This document shows positions 27,131 through 36,606 of a DNA stretch of 64,000 nt, piece by piece. Position numbers and translations under genes: made by a program. Numbering within the stretch: position 1 is the stretch's first letter; each line of letters starts with the position of its first letter. Under the pieces are notes generated by a model. It saw nothing but the letters and a program-made list of their open reading frames with translations. It had not been told where the DNA came from and searched no databases. Origin of the DNA: Lysinibacillus sphaericus OT4b.31 (GTDB taxonomy: Bacteria > Bacillota > Bacilli > Bacillales_A > Planococcaceae); NCBI RefSeq assembly GCF_000392615.1, contig NZ_KB933398.1, forward strand, positions 2,132,691 to 2,196,690, in the 5' to 3' direction.

Positions 27131-27156
27131 TAAAAAGAGCCGCACACAAGCGACTC
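27131..27156 (-). terminator. Terminator directly after purC
   Basis: On the minus strand GAGTCGC pairs with GCGGCTC (one G-U), then TTTTTATTG. It is the first of two stacked terminators. Confidence 0.75.
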
Positions 27157-27167
27157 CCTTTAGCTTA

Positions 27168-27854
27168 TTATTCAGCTAGCATAATTTTTTCAAGTTCTAA
27201 TGGCTCGATGTATTGTTCGCCTTTGTATGCGCGCATATTGCCACCAGAAATTTCATCAATTAATAAAATTTCATTTGTTTTGGCGTCGCGACCAAATTCT
27301 AATTTAATATCGTAAAGTGTTAAGCCTTTTTTTGCAAGCTCTGCGCCAACGAATTTTGAAATTTCAATCGTGCGTTGCTTTAAGATGGCATATTCTTCGT
27401 GTGTTAACAGGTTTAACATAGCTAAAGCATCTTCAGAAATAGGAGGATCTAGGCGATCGTCATCTTTGATTGTTACTTCTACGAAGGAATCTAATTGTTG
27501 TCCTTCTTGTACGTAAGCACCATAGCGGCGTAAGAAAGAACCAACAGCCTTGAAGCGGCAAATTACTTCTAACCCTTTACCGAAAACCGTTGCAGGTTTT
27601 ACAGTCATTGTTGCATCGTCGAAGTTTGCATCAACGTAGTGAGTAGGGACACCTTGTTCGTTTAGTTTTGAGTAGAAATAAGAAGTTAAGCGAAGACCTG
27701 CAAGGCCAGCACCGTCAATTGTTAAACCTACAGTGTTTGCGCCTGGATCGAATACGCCGTTTTCACCAGTTACATCATCTTTGAATTTTAATAAGTAATG
27801 ACCATCTTCTAGTTTGAACACATTTTTCGTTTTACCTGTATACAATAATTCCAC
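27168..27854 (-). CDS. purC: Phosphoribosylaminoimidazolesuccinocarboxamide synthase (SAICAR synthase)
   Basis: 228 residues. LLYTGKTKNVF, then KFKDDVTGENG, the VICRFKAVGSFLRRYG loop, DPPISEDAL and LYDIKLEFGRD with LIDEISGGNMR. It makes SAICAR from CAIR, aspartate and ATP in purine synthesis. GTG start with GGAGGG 6 bp upstream. It stands alone between terminators, not in a pur operon, so it may be a second copy. A possible -10 TATAAT lies at 27888-27893; a PurR box was looked for but the match is poor. Confidence 0.93.
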   Translation of the reverse strand: MELLYTGKTKNVFKLEDGHYLLKFKDDVTGENGVFDPGANTVGLTIDGAGLAGLRLTSYFYSKLNEQGVPTHYVDANFDDATMTVKPATVFGKGLEVICRFKAVGSFLRRYGAYVQEGQQLDSFVEVTIKDDDRLDPPISEDALAMLNLLTHEEYAILKQRTIEISKFVGAELAKKGLTLYDIKLEFGRDAKTNEILLIDEISGGNMRAYKGEQYIEPLELEKIMLAE

Positions 27855-27979
27855 AAAAAACCCTCCAATATTTCATAGTACATCATCATTATAACACGAA
27901 TGTTTTCAATGTTTAATATAAAAAATGTTCGTTTTAAATAAAAATTTCTGCGTTATTTTACTTAGAATCTATAAAAAAC

Positions 27980-28009
27980 AAGGTGATAACGAATATTCGT
28001 CATCACCTT
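27980..28009 (-). terminator. Terminator of the glutamate dehydrogenase gene
   Basis: Near-perfect palindrome AAGGTGAT-x-ACGAATATTCGT-x-ATCACCTT; on the minus strand followed by GTTTTTTA. Confidence 0.88.
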
Positions 28010-28068
28010 ATGTGGAATTAAGAAAATTTAAACTCTTTCAATAGAAGTATACTAGTGCAAGAATATTA

Positions 28069-29442
28069 TTAATATACGCCTTCAGCTAGCATACCGTTTG
28101 CAACTTTTACGAAGCCAGCGATATTTGCGCCAACAACTAGGTTGCCAGGGTAGCCGTATTTATCGGCAGCTGCTTTACTATCCGCATAAATGTCTTTCAT
28201 AATTTGGTGTAGTTTCGCATCTACTTCTTCAAATGACCAGAAAATACGGCTTGAATCTTGTGCCATTTCAAGCGCAGAAACAGCAACACCGCCAGCATTT
28301 GCTGCTTTAGCAGGGCCGAATAATACGCCAGCATTTAAGAATTCATTAATTGCTTCAAGGTCAGATGGCATGTTTGCACCTTCACCGACAGCTTTTACAC
28401 CATTTGAGATTAATGTACGAGCAGCCTCAGCGTCAATTTCGTTTTGTGTTGCACAAGGTAATGCGATATCACATGGAATTGTCCAGATACCTGTGCATCC
28501 TTCTGTAAATGTAGCATTTGGACGATAGTTTAAGTAGGTTGAGATACGCTCACCTTTTACTTCCTTGATTTCCTTAATCGCATCAAGGTCTAAACCGTCT
28601 GGATCGTAAACATAACCTGAAGAATCAGAGCAAGCTACGACCTTTGCACCGTATTGCTGTGCTTTTTCGATTGCGTAAGTTGATACGTTACCTGAACCAG
28701 AAACCACAACTGTTTTGCCTTCGAATGAATCGTTTGCATCTTGTAGCATTTCTTTGACAAAGTAAACTGTACCGTAACCAGTAGCCTCTTTACGAGCTAA
28801 AGAACCGCCGTAACCAGGTGTTTTACCAGTTAATACACCAGATTCGTTTGCTTTTGTTAGACGTTTGTATTGACCCCATAAATAGCCCACTTCACGAGCA
28901 CCTACACCAATATCACCAGCAGGAACATCGACATCTGGACCGATATGACGGTATAATTCAGTCATGAATGCTTGGCAGAAGCGCATGATTTCTGAGTTTG
29001 ATTTTCCTTTTGGATCGAAGTTAGAGCCGCCTTTACCACCACCGATTGGTTGGCCAGTTAAAGCATTTTTGAAGATTTGTTCAAAACCTAAAAATTTGAT
29101 GATTGATTCATTAACGGAAGGATGGAAGCGCAGACCGCCTTTGTATGGACCCATTACGTTGCTATATTGTACACGGTAACCACGATTTACTTGAACTTGG
29201 TTGTTATCATCTTGCCATGCTACACGGAATGAGATGATACGGTCTGGCTCAACGATACGAGATAGAATATTTGCTTTAATATATTCAGGGTGTTGTGCAA
29301 ATACAGGCACTAATGAGATGAAAATCTCCTCAGCTGCTTGTAAGAACTCCGCTTGATGACAATTTTGTTGTTTCAGTTGTTCGAATACGCCATCTACGTA
29401 TTCTTTCGCTAATTGGTCGTTGCTTACAGATGTTGTTGTCAT
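28069..29442 (-). CDS. gdhA: NADP-type glutamate dehydrogenase
   Basis: 457 residues from ATG 29442, with TTTGGAGG upstream; a longer frame from TTG 29457 would start inside that RBS. Family marks: VMGPYKGGLRFHPSV, GGGKGGSNFDPKGKS with the catalytic lysine, PAGDIGVGAREVGYL and VSGSGNVSTYA. Length and motifs fit the EC 1.4.1.4 (E. coli GdhA) group that makes glutamate from 2-oxoglutarate and ammonia, unlike the catabolic RocG/GudB type. Monocistronic with terminator. Confidence 0.94.
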   Translation of the reverse strand: MTTTSVSNDQLAKEYVDGVFEQLKQQNCHQAEFLQAAEEIFISLVPVFAQHPEYIKANILSRIVEPDRIISFRVAWQDDNNQVQVNRGYRVQYSNVMGPYKGGLRFHPSVNESIIKFLGFEQIFKNALTGQPIGGGKGGSNFDPKGKSNSEIMRFCQAFMTELYRHIGPDVDVPAGDIGVGAREVGYLWGQYKRLTKANESGVLTGKTPGYGGSLARKEATGYGTVYFVKEMLQDANDSFEGKTVVVSGSGNVSTYAIEKAQQYGAKVVACSDSSGYVYDPDGLDLDAIKEIKEVKGERISTYLNYRPNATFTEGCTGIWTIPCDIALPCATQNEIDAEAARTLISNGVKAVGEGANMPSDLEAINEFLNAGVLFGPAKAANAGGVAVSALEMAQDSSRIFWSFEEVDAKLHQIMKDIYADSKAAADKYGYPGNLVVGANIAGFVKVANGMLAEGVY

Positions 29443-29628
29443 AGTGAAAACCTCCAAATGTTTGATAGATGTATCGTATATTTATTTTTCGCACTATTCA
29501 ATAAAATACTTTTTGCAAGGACGCTAAGTTTGTGAAAAAATGAGCAAGTGAGGTGTTGAATTAATTATATTAAAATAATAATAAAAAGATGGATTCAACT
29601 AATTGTGAGAAGGGAATGATGCCTTATT

Positions 29629-30102
29629 GTGAAGTTATTAATTGACGCTGATGCCTGTCCAGTCGTGGATTTAGCGCTATCTATATCATCTGAGTTTGAG
29701 ATTGAAACTATCTTGTTTTGCGATACATCTCACCGTATTGAACGTGATAATGTAATAACAATTATGGTGCCAAAGGGTCCGGATTCGGTTGATTTCACGC
29801 TAGTGAATGCGCTTTCAAGACATGATATAGTCATTACACAGGATTATGGTTTAGCTGCCATGGTTTTGGCGAGGGGTGGCTATCCAATCGACCAAAATGG
29901 ACGGGAAATGTCAGATGAAAATATCGAACGTTTGCTCGATATGCGCCATGTTGGACAGAAAATTAGGCGTGCAGGTGGACGAACCAAGGGACCTAAAAAA
30001 CGGACGCAAGAAAACAATATTTCGTTCGAATTGAAATTTCGACAAATTTGTGAACGAGCAATTTTAGCGAAGAAAAAGGAGGCATCAGCAGATGAAAATT
30101 GA
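29629..30102 (+). CDS. YaiI/YqxD family protein (UPF0178)
   Basis: 157 residues. DADACPV at the start, [16 protein letters not shown], and [14 protein letters not shown] near the end mark the UPF0178 family, thought to have a PIN-like nuclease fold (known as a prediction only). GTG start with a rather distant AAGGGA. The last 11 bp overlap the D-serine dehydratase start, so the two are co-translated. Confidence 0.9.
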   Translation: MKLLIDADACPVVDLALSISSEFEIETILFCDTSHRIERDNVITIMVPKGPDSVDFTLVNALSRHDIVITQDYGLAAMVLARGGYPIDQNGREMSDENIERLLDMRHVGQKIRRAGGRTKGPKKRTQENNISFELKFRQICERAILAKKKEASADEN

Positions 30103-31411
30103 ACGAGAACACGAACTATTTAATCGACATCCGTTATTAAAAGACATCGCTAATAAAGATACTGTCTTTTGGGAAAACACAAAATGGATAAAAATGGCCA
30201 AAACGGAGCTCTTTTCGATGAAAGAAGTGGATGATGCGGAAGAAACGCTTACTCGCTTTTCTTCCTATTTAATAGTGGCATTCCCTGAGCTTGCGAAAAG
30301 TAGGGGGCTTATTGAATCAACTATTAAAGAGATACCAGCTATGAAAGAAGCGCTTGTAAAACAATACCACCTATCAATCCCTGGTCAATTCCTGTTAAAA
30401 TGCGATTATGCGTTACCTATATCAGGTTCTATTAAAGCTCGTGGGGGTATTTATGAAGTATTAAAGCATGCGGAGCGTCTAGCCATTGCGAATGGGAAAC
30501 TAAAAAAAGAGGATGATTATGCTGTGTTAGCAACGGATGAACTAAGGTCGTTGTTCCAACAGTACACGATTGCAGTAGGTTCTACTGGTAATTTAGGGTT
30601 AAGTATCGGCATTATGGGCAAAAAACTCGGTTTTAATGTCGTTGTACATATGTCCAGTGACGCAAAAGAGTGGAAAAAAACGTTGCTGCGAGAAAAAGGT
30701 GCAACCGTGATTGAATATGAAGCTGATTATAGCGTAGCTGTTGAACAAGGTCGCAAAGAAGCTGCACAAAATCCGCTGTGCCATTTTATAGATGATGAGA
30801 ACTCTAAAGACTTATTTGCAGGTTACGCAGTCGCGGCCAAACGTCTGAAGGGTCAACTTGAAAAGACGAACATTCTAGTCGATGAAGCCCATCCATTGTT
30901 CGTGTATTTACCTTGTGGTGTCGGTGGTGGACCAGGAGGGGTAGCATATGGATTACGGGAAATATACGGGGAACACGTCCACATTTTCTTTGCTGAACCA
31001 GTCGCATCTCCTTGTATGACAATTGGATTGATGACTGGTTTACATGATGCCATTAGCGTGGAAGATATCGGTCTTGACAATAACACGGAAGCGGACGGAT
31101 TAGCGGTTGGCCGTGCTTCGAAATTCGTAGGGAAAGTGATGGAAACGTATATTAGCGGCTGTTATACAGTGAAAGATGAAGAATTGTTTACGTCACTCGG
31201 TTTAGCCATGGAAACGGAAGGACTATTTTTAGAGCCTTCTGCACATGCAGGAATGTTCGGACCGATTCAGTTAATGAAAAACGGACAAAGTTATTTGGAA
31301 AAGCATAACTTAGCGGACAGAATGGAACAGGCGACACATCTTATTTGGGCAACAGGTGGAAGTATGGTGCCGCTAGAGATGCGTGAGGAATACTTGAATA
31401 AGTCTAAATAG
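30092..31411 (+). CDS. dsdA: D-serine ammonia-lyase
   Basis: 439 residues, fold-type II PLP enzyme. The PLP lysine is in [16 protein letters not shown], the phosphate loop in [10 protein letters not shown], and [15 protein letters not shown] is also diagnostic. It turns D-serine into pyruvate and ammonia; in a Gram-positive it detoxifies or uses D-serine. GGAGG upstream of the ATG. Overlaps the UPF0178 gene; no transporter or DsdC-like regulator is nearby. Confidence 0.94.
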   Translation: MKIEREHELFNRHPLLKDIANKDTVFWENTKWIKMAKTELFSMKEVDDAEETLTRFSSYLIVAFPELAKSRGLIESTIKEIPAMKEALVKQYHLSIPGQFLLKCDYALPISGSIKARGGIYEVLKHAERLAIANGKLKKEDDYAVLATDELRSLFQQYTIAVGSTGNLGLSIGIMGKKLGFNVVVHMSSDAKEWKKTLLREKGATVIEYEADYSVAVEQGRKEAAQNPLCHFIDDENSKDLFAGYAVAAKRLKGQLEKTNILVDEAHPLFVYLPCGVGGGPGGVAYGLREIYGEHVHIFFAEPVASPCMTIGLMTGLHDAISVEDIGLDNNTEADGLAVGRASKFVGKVMETYISGCYTVKDEELFTSLGLAMETEGLFLEPSAHAGMFGPIQLMKNGQSYLEKHNLADRMEQATHLIWATGGSMVPLEMREEYLNKSK

Positions 31412-31425
31412 AAAACATAAAAAAG

Positions 31426-31464
31426 CCTCCCAAATCTTATTTACCGGAAGTAAGGTTTGGGAGG
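31426..31464 (-). terminator. Hairpin between dsdA and the acetyltransferase
   Basis: CCTCCCAAATCTTA pairs with TAAGGTTTGGGAGG (one mismatch or G-U). The T-run is on the minus side (GCTTTTTTATG); it can serve both convergent genes. Confidence 0.75.
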
Positions 31465-31565
31465 AGGAATTTAAAGTTTACAACAAGCCAAAAGAATGCA
31501 TTTTGTAAATCACTTAAAATGGAATGGATTCTTTTTAGGGCTAATGGGAGAAATGCTCCTGCTAT

Positions 31566-32111
31566 TTAACAAGACGGAATAGTCAAAGTATAATAGACAA
31601 AACGTACCTTTTGGCCATTCATTTCGAATGCTTCCACACTGGTATCTTCTCGTTCAAAACCATTTTTCTCTAAAACTTTTTGAGAGGCTATATTATTAGT
31701 AGTTGTTTTCGCTTTAATCTGTTTGATGTCTTGACCAAGTAGTGTTTCTGCTAATAATAATTTCAATGCTTTATTTGCAATACCTTTTCCCGTATGTATT
31801 TGGCCCACTCTATAACCTAGATGACCGACCTTTTGATATTTATTTATCTCGACTAAATTAATTCTTCCTAAAATTGAATTATTTTTATCTTTAATTAAAA
31901 AGAAATATGATGTACCTAGGGCTTGTTCTTCCAGTAAGGTTTCATGTCTCTTTTTAAAAATCTCTGGATGATAGTAGTCATCTCCTCGAGTCGGTACCAT
32001 CTATTCGAAAAAAGTTCTATTTTCAAGTTCAAACATATATAAATTTTCTGCATCATTAACATGTAGTTTTTCGAGAAATACATCTATGTATAAGCTCCTC
32101 CATTCGACCAT
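31566..32111 (-). pseudogene. GNAT acetyltransferase (RimJ/RimL-like) with in-frame stop
   Basis: The whole frame from ATG 32111 would be 181 residues, the normal size of this family. It starts MVEWRSLYIDVFLEKLHVND and continues AENLYMFELENRTFFE, then TAG at 32001-32003, then MVPTRGDDYYHPEIF and the acetyl-CoA loop VGQIHTGKGIANKAL. The ATG directly after the stop (32000) could restart a 144-residue protein lacking beta-1 and alpha-1. The two parts join perfectly, so a single point change is the likely cause. Confidence 0.75.
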
Positions 32112-32230
32112 TCTTTTATCTCATCGAACTAACTTGCTTTCGTCATTTCAATAGTATATCGCAAAAAAGTGAATTAGATGAATAATTAGCAATCCTAAAT
32201 GACACATTACATAGAGGAGGTGGAAGAATA

Positions 32231-32476
32231 TTGACTAGAATAATTGGTGTTGAACAATCGTTATCAAATGTTGAAGATGCATTAAAAGCAAAAGGATACG
32301 AAGTTATGCAGCTTCGTAATGAAGAAGATGCAAAAAAATGTGATGCCTGCGTCATCACAGGGCAAGACAAAAATGTTATGGGCATTAGCGATCCTGTAAT
32401 GGCGGGACCTGTCATTGATGCTAATGGACTTTCTGCTGACGAAGTAACGCAGCGTGTAGACAAATTTTTTAACTAA
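32231..32476 (+). CDS. YkuS family protein (UPF0180)
   Basis: 81 residues. [22 protein letters not shown], then [16 protein letters not shown], match the small UPF0180 family of Bacilli; function unknown. TTG start with GGAGGTGG upstream, a strong site. Single gene with its own terminator. Confidence 0.88.
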   Translation: MTRIIGVEQSLSNVEDALKAKGYEVMQLRNEEDAKKCDACVITGQDKNVMGISDPVMAGPVIDANGLSADEVTQRVDKFFN

Positions 32477-32485
32477 ATACGTTAC

Positions 32486-32533
32486 AGGGTGCTATCTGAG
32501 GGGCTTTTTTGACTTCTAGGGTAGCACCTTTTG
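32486..32533 (+). terminator. Terminator of the UPF0180 gene
   Basis: GGTGCTA pairs with TAGCACC; internal T-run and TTTTGATTTTTT after the stem. Confidence 0.7.
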
Positions 32534-32587
32534 ATTTTTTAATATCAGGTAGTGTCCACAAAGATGCCTAAAGACCCAACTATATAT

Positions 32588-32821
32588 TTATTTATGAGAT
32601 ATCGGTTTTTCTGGTCGGTTAGGGCAATATTTACATTTAGGGTCATTACATCTTGATTCAGTCCATCGATTACATTTAGGACAAAAATAAGCATCAAAAT
32701 CTTCATAATAAACTAAATTAAATTTGCATTTACTACAACATTGTTTATGGACAATATGACCATAAAATTCAAAGCCATCAATGATTACTTTGTCATCATC
32801 TTTTACTTCTCCTATTTTCAT
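32588..32821 (-). CDS. Small zinc-ribbon protein, unknown function
   Basis: 77 residues from ATG 32821 (GGAGG upstream; an earlier TTG lies in the RBS). Two CxxC pairs, CSKC and CPKC, about 20 apart, form a likely zinc ribbon, followed by a second cluster CNDPKCKYC. The N-terminal KIGEVKDDDKVIIDGFEFYG looks like a small beta fold. I do not recognise the family. Confidence 0.7.
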   Translation of the reverse strand: MKIGEVKDDDKVIIDGFEFYGHIVHKQCCSKCKFNLVYYEDFDAYFCPKCNRWTESRCNDPKCKYCPNRPEKPISHK

Positions 32822-33036
32822 AAATAACCTCCTCAAAATTATTAATTGAACAACATAGCCTATTTAATCAATTGAAATAACACCATCCGTAAAGCACTGA
32901 TAATACAAATTATATATTTCCCATCATCTTCTACAACAAAAGAGGTTGTCAACTTATCGGAAACGGGAGCCGAAAAAATTTAATGCCTGTTTTTTCACTA
33001 AATTGCTGCTTTCGTGCAATAACTTCAACAAAAAGA

Positions 33037-33061
33037 GCGTCAATTCTATTTGAATTAACGC
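33037..33061 (-). terminator. Terminator of the SET domain gene
   Basis: GCGTCAATTC pairs with GAATTAACGC (one G-U); on the minus strand followed by TCTTTTTG. Confidence 0.78.
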
Positions 33062-33082
33062 CCCCATTTATTTGCTCTTTTT

Positions 33083-33460
33083 TTAGTCCTTATTAAACCA
33101 CAGTTCATCTTTGTCATCAACGTCGCCATTATAGTTAATGAAAATTTCATCTCCTGCTTTTATATCTGTGTAAGCATAGAAATCAAATGTGTGATTATCA
33201 AAATTAATCTCATACGTTGCATTCGGCTCATAAGAATGATTAAACAGCATGCCGTAACCAAGAAGGATAGCAGAATGTCTTATCCCATACTCAAAAGCGT
33301 AATCAGCAAGGAGGGTTTGCTCAACATATTGATGCTGTTCGTTTGGATATGAAATAACAGGTGCTTCGTGGAAAAGCTCTCCTTTTTTGATATCACTTTT
33401 AGCAAATACCCCTCTATTGAATTCTCCATCACTTATTGGAGATGTTTTTACCTCAATCAT
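33083..33460 (-). CDS. SET domain protein
   Basis: 125 residues, almost only a SET domain: RGVFAKSDIKKGELFHEAPV at the N-terminus, the NHSYEPNATY motif (NHSxxPN), and GDEIFINYN with the catalytic tyrosine region. SET proteins are lysine methyltransferases; small bacterial forms exist in Bacilli but their targets are unknown. Monocistronic. The missing post-SET cysteine cluster is usual for these short forms. Confidence 0.85.
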   Translation of the reverse strand: MIEVKTSPISDGEFNRGVFAKSDIKKGELFHEAPVISYPNEQHQYVEQTLLADYAFEYGIRHSAILLGYGMLFNHSYEPNATYEINFDNHTFDFYAYTDIKAGDEIFINYNGDVDDKDELWFNKD

Positions 33461-33652
33461 ATTGTTCTCCTACTCACATAAAAAATTTTCTTTCTAAGAA
33501 TAACATTAATTTGAACATTGAGCTCTTTTTATTCGTTTTTAAACGACTTTATAGTAAATTAAGTACCTTTATTGTCACTGAACAGAAATAACCATCTACT
33601 ATAGTAGTGTTCACAAGGTTAAATTGGTGGTGTGTGCTAAAGTCTTAGCCAT

Positions 33653-33700
33653 AAAAAATCACCTCGCCTCTAAAAAGACAATAGGGCGTAAGGTGATTTT
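33653..33700 (-). terminator. Hairpin downstream of the small zinc-finger gene
   Basis: AAAATCACCTCGC pairs with GCGTAAGGTGATTTT. It lies after the minus-strand gene that ends near 33749-33810. Confidence 0.55.
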
Positions 33701-33809
33701 AATCAAACTAATCATAAATGTCTAATTAAAAAATGTATGCTTTACGTCTTAAAAAATAAAGCCAACTTCTCTTGCATAGAAATCGGCACCTCGTTTACGA
33801 ACTATATGT

Positions 33810-34019
33810 TTAGCGTGACGCTTTTGGTGGTTGGCAGACGTCACATTTACGTTGGTTTTTATTTTTAAATTTTGTAAACGTTTTTTCAAAGTTGCTACCA
33901 CATGCACATTTGAAAAGTAATTTTTGAGAAAAACCATGATATTCCGTCGTGAGCAACTTGCTTTCCGAATTTTTTTCAACAAATTCTTTAATATTACCAA
34001 TCGTCCATTTTTTATTCAT
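33810..34019 (-). CDS. Small zinc-finger-like protein, possibly frameshifted
   Basis: 69 residues from ATG 34019, with GGAGGTG upstream. IKEFVEKNSESKLLTTEYHG then a CAC...CDVC pair (LLFKCACGSNFEKTF and RKCDVCQ) resembles the short CxC/CxxC repeats found in DNA-binding or nuclease-associated proteins. After CDVCQPPK this frame stops quickly, while the next frame stays open to 33749 and reads RHAKHIVRKRGADFYARE, so one extra A near 33827 may have truncated the gene. Confidence 0.5.
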   Translation of the reverse strand: MNKKWTIGNIKEFVEKNSESKLLTTEYHGFSQKLLFKCACGSNFEKTFTKFKNKNQRKCDVCQPPKASR

Positions 34020-34321
34020 TCTCTTACACCTCCATATTTTAACGCTAAGCGGAGGCTTTTCTTGGCATCCGATCAATTCAAAATTAATAACCTTAAGCTT
34101 CTTATTATAGCATGAGCTGTCACACAATTAAACAGGTGGAAGGTATCTTTTTGAACTAACATGTTCCGTTCGTTCAAAAAATGTGTGACTAATTCGGTGA
34201 AACATTCAAAACTGTATGACTTTCTTACACGAAATAAAGGATTGATTAACACTAAATGACTATGTCGTTAACCAGTCAATTGGTGTTTCAATACGCAGCT
34301 AATTCAATGCATTATTATTTA
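34020..34321. other. Intergenic region, nothing recognised
   Basis: AT-rich; no gene, strong hairpin or clear promoter. Confidence 0.4.
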
Positions 34322-35479
34322 TTATTTGCGCTGTGCAGCTAAAAATACTTCATGGGCTGCACGCACGCCTGCACCTGGCTCAAAAGCATAAGAAAAGTCT
34401 TGTAACGCGGCTTCCATTAAAGAAACGGCTTGTAAAACATCGCTAGGGAAGCAATAGCCCATGTGTCCAAATCTGAAAATTTGCCCTTGTAAATGACCAA
34501 GCCCACCAGCAAAATCTAAATGATAGTGTTGTTTTAGATGCGTCAAGAACTCACCTAGAACAATTCCTTCTGGCGCCAGGATGGCTGTAATTGTTGGGGA
34601 TGCATAGTCGTCAGCTGTTAACAGTCCGATACCGAGTGCTGTCATTGCACTGCGTACCATATTTTTCATCAGTTCATGACGTGCAATGGTTTTGGCAAAG
34701 CCACCTTCTTCTTCAATGAGCTTGCACACCTCATACAGTCCATAAATAAGCGTAACGGCAGGGGTATTTGGCGTCATACCTTTTTCTGCCCAACTACGAT
34801 AGCTTAATAGATTTAAGTAATAAGAGGGCGTTTTAGTTTCTTCAATGACTTGCCATGCTCGATCGCTGACACTAACAAGGGAAAGCCCAGGTGGTAGCAT
34901 CATAGCTTTTTGTGAGCCAGTAACGAGAATATCCACGCCCCACGCATCCATTTCAGCCGGTGCTCCGCCAATACAGCTAACACCGTCTACAATTAATAGC
35001 GCATCACTTTCTTCACGAACAACCTGTGCTAATTGTGCAATGGGATTTAAAATACCCGTTGACGTTTCATTGTAGGTCACAAAAACAGCTTTAATATTTT
35101 GTAAAGGCTGTAAAAATGCGCGCAGGTCCTCAGCTGTGCATGCTTGGCCCCATTGTTTTTCAAGCTTATGTACGTTATAGCCATGTTGTTCACAAATCGA
35201 AACAAAGTAGTCGCCGAAAGCCCCAACGGTAATGACAACCACATCTTCTCCAACAGAAACGGTATTGACTGCTGCCGCTTCCAATGCTGCTGTACCGCCT
35301 GAGGGCAGTAGTAAAATTTCTTGCTTCGTCCCAAAAATCGGTTTAACAAGTTCGATTGTTTCACGGTACAACTCGATGAATTCATTGCTACGATGGCTGA
35401 AGATATCCCGATTCATAGCAAGTTGAACTTTTTTTGGAATAGGTGTTGGCCCCGGATGTCTTAAAATGTTTTCATACAT
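34322..35479 (-). CDS. Class V aminotransferase, alanine/serine-glyoxylate type
   Basis: 385 residues from MYENILRHPGPTPIP; the second of two nearby ATGs is preferred because it is 9 bp from AAAAGGGG. PLP lysine in VTGSQKAMMLPPGL, with IVDGVSCIGG and LLPSGGTAALEA. It belongs to the family of alanine-glyoxylate, serine-pyruvate and ureidoglycine-glyoxylate (PucG) aminotransferases. No purine catabolic genes are nearby, so the exact substrate is open. Confidence 0.88.
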   Translation of the reverse strand: MYENILRHPGPTPIPKKVQLAMNRDIFSHRSNEFIELYRETIELVKPIFGTKQEILLLPSGGTAALEAAAVNTVSVGEDVVVITVGAFGDYFVSICEQHGYNVHKLEKQWGQACTAEDLRAFLQPLQNIKAVFVTYNETSTGILNPIAQLAQVVREESDALLIVDGVSCIGGAPAEMDAWGVDILVTGSQKAMMLPPGLSLVSVSDRAWQVIEETKTPSYYLNLLSYRSWAEKGMTPNTPAVTLIYGLYEVCKLIEEEGGFAKTIARHELMKNMVRSAMTALGIGLLTADDYASPTITAILAPEGIVLGEFLTHLKQHYHLDFAGGLGHLQGQIFRFGHMGYCFPSDVLQAVSLMEAALQDFSYAFEPGAGVRAAHEVFLAAQRK

Positions 35480-35694
35480 AATCATGATCCCCTTTTCTTG
35501 TGGAATTCTAAATTTTCTAATTATAATATAGCATATTGATAGTTATTTCGAACTCCTTTTTAGAAAAATGGGCAGAGATCCTAACTTTATGCATATGAAC
35601 GAAGGTTATCCAAATGGGTATGTTCAGATAAGAAAGGGATAACGAAGAACTATCCGGATGATTTTAGATGAATAAGGCTGGTATAGAAAAAATG

Positions 35695-35737
35695 AAAAAA
35701 TCCTCTTTCGGTCTTCAAAGACAAAAAGAGGATTTTT
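35695..35737. terminator. Terminator after the membrane protein gene
   Basis: AAAAATCCTCTTT pairs with AAAGAGGATTTTT, with T-runs on both sides; mainly serves the minus-strand gene ending at 35750. Confidence 0.88.
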
Positions 35738-35749
35738 GCGTGCAAGTAA

Positions 35750-36241
35750 TTATACTTTGAATGGACGCTTCATGCGCATTAAGCCATAAATCATAAAGAA
35801 TAAACCACCTGTGATAATCGACAGAATGATGTAAAGTATGGCTTTACCAGATTCGCCTGACCACCGATACATTAAGCGATAACAGTAGTAAATCACATAT
35901 CCAAGCATAGCAAGCGATGCGAGCATACCAACTAAAGGGACAAATGAAACAATAAATAATCCCGCATAAATCAGTGTATTCTTTTTCGCTGCTGCACGGA
36001 CAGTAGTATCATCCTCACCATTTGCCGTCAGTAGAAAAAGACTATAAACATTAATAATAGGAATCCATGCAATATAAGCAACATCGCTAAAGCCATTCGT
36101 TTTGGATGACATAAAATAGATCAGTGAACTAATAATATAACCAATAATAGCCAATACAAGGCACACCAAAATAGCAATTAACAGGAATCCGCCAAAGACT
36201 GCATCATAATCACTATAATAAGGATCATAATAATTCATCAA
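35750..36241 (-). CDS. Hypothetical membrane protein, four to five helices
   Basis: 163 residues. Tyrosine- and aspartate-rich start (MMNYYDPYYSDYDAVFGG), then hydrophobic helices near 18-45, 55-72, 90-112 and 130-155. AGGAGG is 7 bp before the ATG. I do not recognise the family. Single gene. Confidence 0.75.
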   Translation of the reverse strand: MMNYYDPYYSDYDAVFGGFLLIAILVCLVLAIIGYIISSLIYFMSSKTNGFSDVAYIAWIPIINVYSLFLLTANGEDDTTVRAAAKKNTLIYAGLFIVSFVPLVGMLASLAMLGYVIYYCYRLMYRWSGESGKAILYIILSIITGGLFFMIYGLMRMKRPFKV

Positions 36242-36606
36242 AAAACCTCCTTTTCATGAAAATGCTTTTTAATAATAACAATAGTAGAATATCAAAGCTA
36301 TACCAATTTTTAAGTAATTTTTAGTAGAATTCCCAGGTTAGCTCTGAAAAAATTTAGAGAACACTAGAATATCTTATGTACGAATACTTTTGCTGATGAA
36401 TATTAAATTTGATAAAAAATACAATTTTGTTAGAAAATATTGGTATACTCAAAGTGGAGAAACATCAACACAGGATAATATGCCAGCATATAAAAAAGTA
36501 GTACAATTTCGATTTCAAAAGGGATTATTACGGATGGCTATTAAGTGCTTGCCCTTGGATTAGAAATTTTAGTGGAACTATTGCAATTACCGGGGGGGAT
36601 GAGGGT
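36242..36606. other. Divergent intergenic region
   Basis: AT-rich. TGGTATACT (36441-36449) is a good extended -10 for the NERD gene, without a spaced -35. Nothing else seen. Confidence 0.4.

Noticed and set aside
27880-27950. PurR box before purC
   Set aside because: ACGAAC and ATTCG motifs occur but with mismatches at key places and about 27 bp apart instead of the usual 16-17.
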